Shown here one piece after another: positions 1 through 11,170 of a stretch of 64,000 nt of DNA (its first letter is position 1; each line of letters opens with the position of its first letter). The notes under the pieces are model-generated. The model saw nothing but the letters and a program-made list of their open reading frames with translations, ran no database searches and was not told the DNA's origin. Source of the stretch: Amaranthus tricolor (Eukaryota; Streptophyta; Magnoliopsida; Caryophyllales; Amaranthaceae); the NCBI RefSeq assembly GCF_026212465.1, contig NC_080056.1:7782517-7846516 (forward strand). The letters run 5' to 3'. Made by a program: the position numbers and the translations under genes.

Positions 1-1338
1 AATATATCAACTAGAAAAGAGGTAACATATAGCAATGAAAAAGAGATAACTTCTCCAAATCTTAGAGAAATTCTAAAATAAGCATCAATTGACAATTTCA
101 CGCTACACAGTTAAGCATATGAAGATGTTTTCACGATGTACGACTGTACAGATACAGCTGCTTGTGTGTAGCATGTTCATGGGTTAAGTTTCAACTTCAC
201 TTGTAGTTGTTGATGACTCAGGGGTCAAGAAAGATGCTGGTGTAGTTTGAACTTGAGTGGGGCAACGTGTAGCTAAATGCACAGGGGAATGAATCTTGGT
301 TCTCGAGTGTGTTCAAGATACTCAAGGGGCAACAAGATATCAAGAAGCGATCTTGCAGCTTCAACATCAAGGGGTTGAAAACAGGCCATGGGATTCATGT
401 TACTTGACTTGATGTATATCCAATATGCAAGCAATATTGTTAGCATTAGTTTCCTATTATTAATACTCCCTTCTATTCAATCTACTTGACCCATTTGCTT
501 TTTAGAAACTATTTAATAATCACTCTTAATTTGTATTGTAATCTTAAACTATAAGTTAAAATATGGTCAAATAGAATCTTGTTCTATTCGTCTAAATGTA
601 AGAATTATTAATATAGACTTTTTAAAATTTTAATTATGCACAATTAGAGAAATTAATGGTTAAAATGTTGTCTCGGCAAGTATGAAAAAGTAAATGGGAC
701 ATGTAGGTTGAATAAGAGGGAGTAGTATTTCGGAACAACAATGTCAAAGTCTTAATCCAACAAATATTGAGACAGCTAAGTGTATTTAAAAAGATGAGAT
801 AATACTTTAGCATATAATTCTATCTAGGATTATTACTAGCTAGTAGCTTCGGAGCAAGTAGTATAGTCCTAGTTTCCTATGTGAGGTAGATTGTTCCTAG
901 CTGACAGTGTTTGTCTAGAAAGAAAAATAACTAGTGAAGAAAAATAGATAAGCCAAAAAGTAGTTTAAGCGACAAACACAGTAATCAAAGAACACTTATG
1001 TGCTCACGAAGGATAAAAGTTTTACGGTAGGTTAGATCAATAGAGACTTATTCATCATCCTTGTAAGACACATAGTATATACATCAATGAATGTCCTGTT
1101 TCATTATTTGGTGATTTTCTACTAACTCTTGATTTAGGACACTAACTTCTTGTGTCCCTTTGTTGATGTTTCTTGTGTTTAATTCCATATTACTGTTGCT
1201 TAGAGATTGCACAATCGAGGTTGCAGCAATCCTAACATACACAAACTCATGTTTATCTAGGAACTAGAAAACTAAAACAGTGTTAGCACAAAAAAAAAGA
1301 AAAAATCTAGCAAATATTATATATTACATAGTACATAC
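1..1338. other. Left edge, no gene recognised apart from a MITE
   Basis: No exon matching the next part of the PUM24-like protein was found here on the minus strand. If that gene is intact, this stretch is intron and the following exon lies outside the window. A Stowaway-like MITE lies at 466-722. The rest is AT-rich DNA with no open frame or RNA structure that I recognise. Confidence 0.5.
466..722. mobile_element. Stowaway-like MITE
   Basis: The stretch starts CTCCCTTCTATTC after TA and ends GAATAAGAGGGAG before TA. These termini are mirror images of each other, and a TA target duplication with a CTCCCT terminus is typical of Stowaway (Tc1/mariner) MITEs. It has no coding capacity. It lies left of the last recognised PUM24-like exon, possibly in an intron. 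Confidence 0.7.
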
Positions 1339-2715
1339 CAATGGAACCCACACTATGTCTTAAAAGTGAAGCAACATGCCCATGAAGTAGGGAAATTAAC
1401 TTTGGTAGCTGAGATTTAGAAGCTGCAAAAGAATATAAACAAAAGTAATTTAAAAGAGCTTGTTTAAATCCAATGTTTGCCATATTTCTTTGATTAACCC
1501 CCCAAAAAAAATATACCATTGTCAAACATTTTGGTCACTAGATGTACAGCATAGGGGCTTGCGGAAAGAGTAAGTAAGTGTGGTTTCAGTTCCTCATATA
1601 TTGCATCTCTCTCAGCATCTGAGCAATACTTAACGCATGTCTGAAAAAGAAAAATCAAGATCACGAAAAACGAAATTAATAAAATGTTTAAAGCTCTATA
1701 AAATGATCTTAATGACTTATTCCAATAAATTGGTGCAAATGATCTCACATCACCTGCAATACACGTGATGAGATATGGGAGCCGGCAATTTCTGGAATTT
1801 TACCCTTCATCTTCTCCAAAGCCTCGGATACAAACCTAGTAAAAGCGAATGCGCATATTAATGAGTGAACATATAACAATCAAGACTAAAACATCACAAA
1901 AAATACATAGAACTCATCATCGGAAACACACTTTGATCTTTCTTCCTTGGAAATATTACGCCGTCTCATTTTCTCCCATAATAAAGCAAGCTCCTGCACA
2001 AAGGTGTATATAAATTTAAACGTAATCACTTGATGTGAAGAAACTAGCTAAATAACAGGTTATCACTTTCATCAACGGCATTTACATATCAGCTTTTATG
2101 CCTTTTCCTACTGCAATTCTAAATCCCAATATCAAAAGTGGACCAACATCGACTAATCAATTACATTTCGCTAATTATTAATTATAGTAACATATATAGA
2201 AATAATTGGGTGCTAATAAGTGATAAATCATTCAAAATAATTTCCACAGGACTACTTCAACAAATTATCAAACAATATGGAATCTCCTAAAGTAGAAAGC
2301 ATTATAGACCATTCTGAGCACAATAAAAAAAGTACCGGAATTTATTAACTCTCAAACATGTCATAACCTAGATTTGTGGACATGGTGATTTTAAATTGGG
2401 TGTGGTGACATCGCATTCAACAACAATAATTATATTTTGATAGAGTTGAAGGAGTAATATTTTCATACCTATTCTTCAGCAAACTGATCTTACATAAACA
2501 TCCTTCCATACTCCTACACATGGCCAAAGAAAATACAGTATATACTTTTCTAACTTTTCAATTTATCTCAATTGCTTGTGTTGAGCTTCTGTGACTTCAA
2601 AATGGGCATGAATTTCATTCAATCTGCCTTTATACTGATGAAAGCTTTTCTTATGTCTACAGAAAGGGAAAGAGCGGAGTCACCAATCACCTTACAACCT
2701 ATTTACTGAGCAATT

Positions 2716-2749
<34 letters not shown>

Positions 2750-3316
2750 CACACACACACACACAAAAAAAAAAGGATGAACATAACAAGTAAATGTCAC
2801 AAATCATCAAGTGAATGTCACAAACACAAAAATGACATTAATAAATAAATTTTGAATGACTCACTTGCTCAAGTGTAAAATGACGCTTTCTCTTCTTCTT
2901 CCTCGCCTCTGCTCTCTCCTGCAAAATACCAAAATGCAAAAAATTAAATCAAATGTCAAATTACAACCATTTACAACACTGAAACTGCCAGCACAACCAG
3001 AAAAAATCCATATTGTTTCTCAAATTAAATTCGAAACCCATAACCCTTATTAACAGTGTTTCGTGATTCATCTAATTATTACCTTGGCAACCTTAAGAAG
3101 CTCTCTCTTGGACAATTGACCATCCTTGGCTTGAATCTCTGGTTTCTTCTTGACGGGTTTCCCAGAAACAGGTTTGCCAGAAACGGATTTTCCAGAAACG
3201 GGTTTACCGAGCTGTTTGGATTTCTTCTTAAAATTGGAGATTTCTGTTGCATCATCTTTACTTCCTGCAATTCGTTTCCTCTTCTTTAATGTCTGGGATT
3301 TATCATTTGGTGCCAT
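1339..3316 (-). CDS. PUM24: Pumilio homolog 24-like protein (PUF6/Penguin type), 5' six exons
   Basis: Plant PUM24 is a nucleolar Puf-repeat RNA-binding protein related to yeast Puf6 and human PUM3 that takes part in pre-rRNA processing. Six exons join in frame with GT/AG borders: 3083-3316, 2865-2918, 1932-1993, 1754-1835, 1517-1640 and 1339-1422 (the last one open at its donor). The start is the ATG at 3316. Exon 1 is a basic, lysine-rich tail with a four-fold GKPVS-like repeat. Exon 2 gives ARKKKRKRHFTLEQ, exon 3 gives LWEKMRRRNISKEERSK, and exon 4 gives KMKGKIPEIAGSHISSRVLQ, a typical start of the repeat domain. Exon 5 continues TCVKYCSDAERDAIYEEL and exon 6 has LHGHVASLLRHSVGS. No stop or frameshift is seen in these exons. 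The remaining Puf repeats and C-terminal domain are absent from 1-1338, so the gene is either cut by the window edge or truncated. The family assignment rests on my recognition of these motifs. Confidence 0.85.
2717..2774. repeat. Poly-C tract with CA microsatellite in a PUM24 intron
   Basis: Thirty-two consecutive C residues (2717-2748) are followed by a short (CA)n run and about ten A. It lies in the intron between exons 2 and 3. Long pure C tracts are unusual in this AT-rich DNA, and the exact length is likely to be variable or poorly sequenced. Confidence 0.9.
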
Positions 3317-3811
3317 TGATATTCAAGTTTTAGACTTTCGTCTTCTGTTGGGTATAAATTAGAATTAGGGTTTAGGGAAGGGTTTTTGGGGGTGGTTTTT
3401 GCTAGCTGCTAATAAGGCTTGGGAGTTCAAAAGCATCAGCATTCGGGTACGGGTTTGCAAATTGCTATATGTTAGTTTATACGTCTCAACGTAAGATGAG
3501 TTTCCAAAAGAGTTTAAATCATTTATATTTAAAATAAAATTAATTGAGTTAAACTATTTAAAATAAAATTAATTGATAAAATTTACAAAGTAATAAACTA
3601 AATTAAAACTGTTTATAAATTTTAAAGAAAATAAAAATTTGGTCAGCGCGATGTCTTACGGTAAGACAATCTTTATAAAAAAATTACCAAAATAAGTTTC
3701 AAGTGTAAAAAGACAAAAAGAATGACAACGTCATGAAAAAGGTGACGATATTTAACAATGCCCTAACATGAAAGAATTTAAACCTTAATAAAACTACACT
3801 AATTTTCAATG
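3317..3811. other. PUM24-like 5' flank, no other gene
   Basis: Intergenic DNA between the PUM24-like start codon and the hAT block. It holds the telomere-motif box at 3365-3377 and otherwise AT-rich sequence without a recognisable gene. Confidence 0.5.
3365..3377 (-). promoter_or_regulatory. Telo-box in the PUM24-like promoter/5' leader
   Basis: On the plus strand the sequence is TTAGGGTTTAGGG, which reads CCCTAAACCCTAA in the gene direction, about 50-60 bp upstream of the ATG. Telo-boxes (AAACCCTA) are common in promoters of plant translation and ribosome-biogenesis genes, which fits a nucleolar rRNA-processing protein. That it acts here is inference. Confidence 0.55.
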
Positions 3812-3819
3812 GAAACTAG
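3812..3819 (+). repeat. Left target-site duplication GAAACTAG of the 44.6 kb block
   Basis: The same eight bases occur immediately outside the right end at 48454-48461. An 8-bp duplication is diagnostic of the hAT superfamily. Confidence 0.85.
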
Positions 3820-4214
3820 TAGAGGTGTTCATTCGGGTCATCGAGTCGGTTTCGGACGGGAGTAATTCGGCTCGGTTGGTTTTCGAATCGGTAAATTTTC
3901 GGTTGTGTACAACAACGGGTCATACTCGGGTCAGATCGGTTAGTTACGGGTCGGTTTAACAACGGTTGTTCGCATTATCGGGTTCAAACCGGTTTGTTAT
4001 CGGTTGAAATTCGAGTCGCGTGTCAATCGAGTTCGGGTTGTCATCGGTCTTACATTAGTTCGGTTTTTTCGGGCACAAATCGGGTTCGAGCTTTATTTTT
4101 CGAGTAGTTATCGGTTACGGACAACTATTGATCGGGTCAATATCGAAATAAGTTAATAGTCGGGTTTTTAATTGATGTATGCTCATTTTATGGCAGATCA
4201 ATTTATTTCAATTA

Positions 4215-4220
<6 letters not shown>

Positions 4221-4278
<58 letters not shown>
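4221..4278. repeat. (AT)n microsatellite in E copy 1
   Basis: A pure AT dinucleotide run of about 58 bp. The same site is longer in copies 2, 3 and 4. Confidence 0.95.
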
Positions 4279-4281
<3 letters not shown>

Positions 4282-5328
4282 AGACTATTATTTAATAATG
4301 CATCATGTTGCTACTTTTAATAATTGATTGAATATTAAAACTCGATAATCGAAACTCGATTTGTTTGAATGAATAAGAATAATCTAAACTATCTCATAAG
4401 CTATTAGTTACGTACTTAGACTTATTAGCTTTATTGAGTACTCGGCTAAACTAATAGTCTCTCCAATTCAGAGTAATTATCTCGATTTTCTTTTTAGGCT
4501 TGTAATTAACTTATTAGAAATTTAGAATATATTACTAGAGGGAGAATTTATGCAAATTCCAAATGAGACATTTGTTTTTAATTCGAGGGAGTATAAGCTA
4601 TTAGAATATACATTACTCTATTACACTAATAATCGATTGTATTTCTAAGTTTGATAATTGAAACTTATTATATATAATAAAGTGAATTAGATTAATCAAG
4701 TAATCATAACCATTTTATATGATATTATGTATTTATACTTATTAGTGACCTTGAATACTTTAAAATAATAAATCTATTACACTAATAATTGATCGTATTT
4801 AATTTAAAGCTTAATAATGTTCGGAACTAGACCTATTGGAGTGAATGAAACTAATACAAACTATCTTATAGAGTTATAGAGTTATAGTTATAGACTATCA
4901 TTGACAGTTAACTCAATGTTATTACTGATCTTAGGGCTGGCAAAAGCTGACCCAACCTGCTAACCTGATCTGAAACCGATCCAAAATTAGCGGGTTTGGG
5001 TTTAGATTTTTGACCCAATTAATTAAATGGGTCAACCCAACCTGATCTGTTTATTAAATGGGTTAGGTTCAGGTTGAATTTTTAAACCCGAAAAAAACAT
5101 GTTTAACCCATTTATTAAATTGGTCAATCAGGTCAGGTCGACCCATATTTTAACCCATTTATTAACCCATTAAAAATTTTGTAAATTCAGTTTTATTACT
5201 ACTCATCCTAACTTACTCTAATGTAAATATCAGTTAACAAGGGATTTCTTATTTCTAATTCTCAAAATACTACATTTTTGGAGTACTTTCCAAAAAAAAA
5301 TTGTTGTAGAGATTAGTGAAAGCACAAT

Positions 5329-5379
5329 ATCCCACATCGGTCAAGAAAAAATAGCAAGGTAATGCTATGCATATAAATA
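5329..5379 (+). promoter_or_regulatory. snRNA promoter (USE + TATA) of U5 copy 1
   Basis: ATCCCACATCG at 5329-5339 matches the plant snRNA upstream sequence element RTCCCACATCG. TATAAATA at 5372-5379 follows after 32 bp. That spacing is the RNA polymerase II type (about four helical turns) used by plant U1, U2, U4 and U5 genes; polymerase III genes use a shorter gap. Confidence 0.8.
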
Positions 5380-5398
5380 ACAAAACCTGCTTCTCTTT

Positions 5399-5520
5399 AT
5401 TCTCACGCTACCATGCAGTGAGCACAAAGCGAACTATTCTTTCGCCTTTTACTAAAGAATACCATGTGCTCGCTTAATTAAGTGGCATACGTTTATTTCT
5501 AGAGGAAGCCTTTATAGGCT
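5399..5520 (+). ncRNA. U5: U5 spliceosomal snRNA gene, copy 1
   Basis: U5 snRNA aligns exon ends in the spliceosome through its conserved loop 1. The loop CGCCTTTTACT (5443-5453) is closed by ATTCTTT/AAAGAAT. A second perfect nine-pair stem (one G-U), AGTGAGCAC (5417-5425) with GTGCTCGCT (5466-5474), lies outside it, and a lower stem GCTAC/GTGGC outside that. A Sm-like site ATTTCTAG (5495-5502) precedes a 3' hairpin AGCCT-TTAT-AGGCT ending at 5520. The length of about 122 nt fits U5. The 5' end is set 27 bp after the TATA start and is approximate. In copies 4 and 5 the Sm-like site reads ATTTCTGG, closer to consensus. The gene is internal to E and was probably mobilised with it. Confidence 0.85.
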
Positions 5521-6391
5521 ATTAATAATTTATAGGCTATTAATAATCGATCGTAATTCAAAGTTTATTTATTGTAATTTGATCTATTATAGTAAATGAA
5601 AATAGTACCCCATCTTTTGTTACTTTGAATTAAATAGCCTAAATTATGCAATTTGATCAAATTCAATAATAAAAATATTTAATATTTGATATAAAATATT
5701 TATATACTCAAATAAATTATTTTAGATAACTAATTGTCCAATTTGATGAATATATTACTCAATTGATACATTACTTATTCTAAGTCGTTGATCTTTGTAT
5801 ATAGACGTGTGAGATCTTACTAATTGTCCAATTTTTGTAATGTGCTTATTGGTTTATAATTGATTTTAATATCATGGGGAATCTTATTTATTTATATATA
5901 ATCTTGTTTACAATGTTTCAATATTAGAAATTAGTTTTCAAATATTCAAAAAATCATAATTAGAAAATTGAAATTGGACCTAATTTGCTGAAATTAGGTG
6001 AAAAATTGATTCGGATTTATAACAGTTCGATTAACAATCGGTTCGGGTTTGTATCAGTTCGGATTAAAAACATTTCGATTAATAATCGATTGGGGTTTGT
6101 ATCAGTTCGATCTTAATCGGTTTTAGTCAGGTTGCATTCGGTTACGTGCATAGTTCGGGTCGGATTTGACTCGGGTCGATCACTGTTGAGTTCGGGTAAC
6201 ATCGATTAACGTTTATATGTCGGTTATAAAATTCGGTTGCAGCTCGAGTTCTATTTTGCCCTTTTCGGTTATCAAACGATTCGAGTGCAGTATCGGTTCG
6301 GATAATTCCGGTTCGGTAAACCTAAAAATTTAACATTTTTTCGGGTCGGATAATTTTCAATTCCGGGTCGGGTTTGTTTTGAACAACTCTA

Positions 6392-6653
6392 ATCTTTCAT
6401 GATATCTAAGCCTTCAGATACTTCCTTATCTGGTAGAAGTGCCGTAATAACTGATCCATCAGAATGTGGATGAACTCCATAAACACGATCAGGACACGAA
6501 CAACGAGGATACATTGCAAATCTTGTTGCTATGGCTCCTTCATCCATCTCATTCAACAAACTATCTTCATCTATTTTTATAGACCTTGACATGGCTTTAA
6601 GGAGGACTCCCAGCATAATTTTTAACCTCAAATTGTATTCCTTGACCAATTCT
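6392..6653 (-). pseudogene. 2OG-Fe(II) oxygenase exon 3 (gene D), left-arm copy, cut by E
   Basis: Mirror of 42609-42870. The exon reads LVKEYNLRLKIML..., AMYPRCSCPDRVYGVHPHSD and ends GLDIMKD exactly where E copy 1 begins. HPHSDGS carries the H-x-D iron ligands of the SRG1-like oxygenase family. The 8 bp at 6392-6399 (ATCTTTCA) are the E target duplication; the partner TGAAAGAT lies at 23004-23011. No downstream exon is attached, so the gene is dead. Confidence 0.85.
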
Positions 6654-7130
6654 CTGCATCATAATTGATTAACAGTTTTTCATTTGTAGATAACAATAAC
6701 ACATTTAAGTAAATACTCAACTTTACTTAATTATTTTACCCGATCTGTCTAAACTAAATCCAATTCAATTTCTTCACAATCTTCTTCCTCTACTTTTTAA
6801 TCAAAATCAAAATTAAATTGAAAAAGAAATTGAAGATGAGAAAGAAGAGTTTTCGATTTTGACCAGTTAACCGTAGAAAACGTTACTTGGTACTCATTGA
6901 AAAAGAAAAAAATTTATTAGGAATTTTTTGACAAAACTTTTTCTATAGAGTACAAAACTTTTTCTATAGAGTACCTTTTGGGAAAAAAAATTTATGTAGT
7001 ACTTTTTAACAATTTTTATTTTAAAAATAGCGTTTTATTAATTTATAACTGGATAACTAACTCAATAACTAAACGAGTTATTTAGTTTGAGGTGAAAAGA
7101 TATTTGTTTGATATGCCAAGCTAAATTTAC

Positions 7131-8678
7131 CTGAAATTGTGTGGTTTTTGAGGCCAAAATTGGAATTTACAAAAATTGTCAGGATGAGTAACAAGAATAT
7201 GTAAACACGATCAGGTAAAAGTGCTGTAATAGTTGATCCATCAGTATGTGGATGAATGCCGTAAACACGATCAGGAGATGAACAGCGAGGATACATTGCA
7301 AATGTTGTTGCGATAACTCCTCCATCCATTTGATTTAACAAGCTATTTTCATCTAATCGTATAGACTTCGCCATCGCTTTTAGGAGAACATCAAACATCA
7401 TTTTTAGCTTCAAACTGTATTCCTTTACCAATTCTCTGCATCAATAATTGATTACCATTATTTCATTTTTAGACAATAACATTACATTTGTATAAATCTC
7501 TATATTTTGGGGCTAACACTAAAATAAAATCGAATGATGTCCATAATAATTAAAAAATTATACTTAAAGAGGTTTGGGCTTAGGTCAGCATTGACATAAC
7601 AAATTTTAACCAACACATGCATATCGTAATATCTTTTAAGTATACCATTTTATATATAAGTAAAATATTGTCAGTTGGCATTATTAAATGACATTAGATA
7701 CACCCCTATTGTATTACTTTACAAAAATAAATTATGTTTTAGCCTTCAGTGCTTGAAAACGTACAATAATAAATTTAATTTCACTCATTCTTTAAAAATA
7801 AATTCAATCTAGTAAATTTTAAGTCAACGATTAAATAGATAGATTTTTATCTTTCCGTAATTTCTTATTATATTTTTATATTAATTTTTTATAAAATTAG
7901 TTTTGTCCAAAATTTACGATATAATTAGATAGATTACTCATATGAACAATAATAATAAAAACTAAAGCAAAATAACAATTAAAAACGATAACTTTAAGGA
8001 ACGGAGGAACTATATAGGTGTAATGATTAGTAGATTAAGAAAATATAAGGTTTTATGCCATAAAAACCTCCTCGCATGCAAACCGTGTTAAATTCCTACG
8101 TGGAAGTAATTAATAATTAGGTTAAGAATATCATCCTTTTTGGACCTAGCTATCATGTAATTTTTAATCGAACTTCGACTCTGACATTATATTTAAGTTT
8201 AGACTTGACTCATTTTGAACGTCAGCATATATAATCGGAAAACACAAGATGATGCTCACACTTCATAAGCCAAATAGATACCATATCAAATCCATATATG
8301 AGGACAGTGGGAGAAAAATCTCCAATGACCTATAAAATATGCAAATCATCTTTAATTTGTAAAAACAACCCAACAATACACACCAAGAAAGTTATGCAAG
8401 TCATATATATACCTGAAGTTGTGTGGTTTTTGAGGCCAAAATCGGAGTTTACGATATTTGTCAGGATGAGCTATGAGAAATAATCTATCATTCCAGTTCA
8501 AAGATTTCTCATCTCCTGCAATAAAGGAGGAATTTGCATACCCATTGAAGTATTTGGTAGTGTTCTTCGATGGAATTGGGCAATATTTCAGTTTCTCATC
8601 TAAAGGAAGCCCAAAAAATTGCTTGGAAACATTTAGCAATTCATCCAAGAATGAACTCGTCATCCCATGATTTATCAC
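7131..8678 (-). pseudogene. 2OG-Fe(II) oxygenase fragment (gene C), left-arm copy, two exons
   Basis: Exon 2 is 8413-8678 (VINHGMTSSFLDELL..., LNWNDRLFLIAHPD) and exon 3 is 7131-7435. In exon 3 the HPHTDGST iron-ligand motif is followed after LLPD by a duplicated, out-of-frame tail of exon 2, ending in a donor-like CAG/GTAAAT. Between the exons (7436-8412) is intron, with a relic of the repeat family seen at 51288-52266. One residue differs from the right-arm copy in the fused tail (GLKNHT here, GLENHT there). Exon 1 and the last exon are absent. Confidence 0.8.
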
Positions 8679-8741
8679 CTAATCAATAATTACCACAAGA
8701 ATTAATCCCTCATTTTGATTTTGTTAGACAATAGTTAGATA

Positions 8742-9107
8742 CTCCCTCCGTTCTTTTTTGATCTTCCACTTTAAGTTTTTCACACATATTAAGGAAGATA
8801 TAATCTTTGGGTTGTAGTGGGTATTATTTTAATTAAATAGTAGTGTGAAGTAATGATTGTATTGGAAGTATGAGGTTGTAGTGAGAATTATTTTAATTAT
8901 ATAGTAGTGTGAAGTAATAATTGTATTGAAAGTATGAGAGAGAAAATAATTATAAATAAAAGCAACGGGGTACATTAAAAGAAAAGAGGGTTTTAAGGGG
9001 TAAAAGTGGGATAAAAACTTTCTAAAAATAGAAAGTATTCTAAAGTGGAAGAACTTTTGAAACTACCCGTTATAGTAATGTGGAAGATCAAAAAAGAACG
9101 GAGGGAT
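8742..9107. mobile_element. Stowaway MITE, left-arm copy
   Basis: The termini are CTCCCTCCGTTCTTTTTTG and its inverse, flanked by TA on the left. The inner TIR extends over GATCTTCCAC. Its mirror is at 40155-40520. Confidence 0.85.
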
Positions 9108-10967
9108 TATTAATTTATCATTTTATGGATGAATTATAAACAACAAATGAATGGTCAATAACACTATCAATAATAATATTAAAACATTGTACAATACAAG
9201 TACTTTTATTCAATGCAACATAATGGCTCTAATGATGGACAATTCTAAGATGAGGCCCTGAATCACAACTCATGGTGTTCATGCTATTCAGCCAGGCTTA
9301 GTGGGGTTAATTTCCAAAAAAGAAAATAATTTAAAATAAGTAGAACAAAATAAATTGAAAATTGATACAAATTTTTGCTACTCTATATGTCCTCATGATT
9401 TTGGAACATACGCTATTGCAGTGTGTGGATAAGATAAATATTAATAGACTGTTTGGTTAATGGTACTAAATGGTGGTAATGAGAATGATTTATAGTGTAA
9501 AAATTCATCAAAAGTTCCATAGCATTTCCATGGTAATGAAACTTTGATCACAAAAAAGTTTTTTTGTTTACAAATTTCCATTACCACCTAATATCACATC
9601 TCCCAATGATAATGCATTGAAATGAATTTTATAAAGAAAATAAGATGATTAAAGTTGGACAAGTATGACCTTTAAGGTAGCCAAAAGATTTTTCAACTAA
9701 AATTATATTAATTTTTCATTTTCAATACCACCCTCTATTATCATCTATCAAATGGATCGTAAATAAAATAAGAGAATATAAATATTTGTGAGGAGTCAAA
9801 ATAAAAATTAAATGCAAATTAAATAGAAATGAGAATATATGGCAGCTGAATTAAGTCTCGGTAAAGTTAGATGTGTTATGAGTACATGAGTAGCTTTCAA
9901 TCTGAGTTGGCAGTCACGTGCCTTTATGAATAACTAAAAGATTGCAAACAAATGATGATGGTATGATGAATAAGAATACAACATGATACGCATTTGCTCA
10001 AATTTCTACGACTTATTTGTTTCACATATTTTTTTTTGACTAATTGGGTGAGTTAAGCTTTAATGGGTTGAACTTAAGAGATGTTTCCCACAAAGAAGAT
10101 CTCTCAAAAGATAGGTTGTATTTTTTTTTATACTAGACCCATTACATGATAATTACATCATTTTGACATTGTACCAAGTATTAAGAACTGATAGTAAAAT
10201 AGAATAAAAGTTAATGATGACAAAAATATAAAAATTAATAAAATATGAAGTAAGATAAAATAAAATAAATAAGACAATTTATAAGTTACTTCCTTTATTA
10301 TGACATGCTCCCTCATATAATATTCTAACCAAATGTGAAATGTTTCATTTAGTTTTGCACACTTATCGATTTTTAGATCGTAAATATCTCTAATCATGCT
10401 TCTTTAAAAACTATACTCCCTCTATTTTTAAATGTTCTTCTCATTCGCTTTTTTCGTATATCTCAATGTAAACTTTAAATCAAATAATGTAAATTGTAAG
10501 TTTTTAAAAATTCTAAAAAGTTGATATTTAAAAGTATATATTTTGAAACAAATCTAACAAGATACCACATGAATATGTTTTTTCTTATAGATCGATTGAA
10601 AATCATAGTCAAAATTTAACACTAAAATTCGTAAATTACATATGAAAATGGAATGAGTAAAAGTTAAATATTAATAAAATTAACATTTAATCATGATAGG
10701 AGTGAATATATAGCAATACAGCATATATTGTGAAACTGATGTAATTAAAAATATAGCAAACATTATGACACAAAGGTGGTATATAATGTTTTTAAATTAA
10801 TTTTAAAAGAAATAGATGTAGAAATATTAGTTTTGAAAGAGAAAAAAATATCAATTATGAAATGAGGAGGGATATTATGATGTGAAAAGTAATTGTATGA
10901 TGTGATTGATTGTCTTCTTAGCCTACTCCTTTAAATGATTAGGATGTCAACTATGCTTATTTTGACT
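9108..10967. other. Left arm, no gene; MITE relics
   Basis: A Tourist-like relic lies at about 9447-9760, with degenerate ends resembling GTTTGGTTAATGG, and a decayed Stowaway-type stretch starts near 10415 (TACTCCCTCTATTTTTAAA). Nothing coding is recognised; the longest open frame (10158-10397, minus) is low-complexity and hydrophobic. Confidence 0.5.
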
Positions 10968-11170
10968 AGGGCCGATCAAAGTTTGATTTAAATTGTAAAT
11001 CAAATCGGATCAAACCGTAATTTAAGTATTTAGTTTAGTCTACGGTCTAAATGGCCTGATCAGTTTTTTTTAAATTACAGTTTCCGATCCGATCTAAGTT
11101 TTAAAAATTTTAGACCAGACCGGACCGAAAAACCATAATATATTCTGGTCTGGTGTAAACCGTGTGACTC
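10968..11170 (+). mobile_element. hAT end relic, left-arm copy
   Basis: TAGGGCCGATCAAAG starts a stretch rich in TCGGATC, GACCGG and similar motifs, resembling a hAT terminus with its subterminal repeats. No opposite end or target duplication was found. Its mirror is at about 38107-38309. Confidence 0.4.

Larger units (their letters stand above)
3820..6391 (+). mobile_element. E copy 1: non-autonomous hAT element with U5 gene (complete, chimeric flanks)
   Basis: It is 2572 bp and has both ends: TAGAGGTGTTCA and, inverted, TAGAGTTGTTCA. The first ~350 bp and the last ~400 bp are packed with TCGGTT, TCGGGT and related motifs, resembling the subterminal transposase-binding repeats of hAT elements. 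The interior holds an AT microsatellite, a second hAT-like end (TTAGGGCTGGCAAAA at 4931) and a U5 snRNA gene. There is no transposase frame. The left neighbour is GAAACTAG and the right neighbour is ATCTTTCA, which do not match each other. Each matches the flank of another E end in the window, so this copy is a recombinant of two insertions. Confidence 0.8.

Noticed and set aside
3820..6391. E as an autonomous hAT transposon
   Set aside because: No transposase-like frame (DDE/hATC) is present in any copy.
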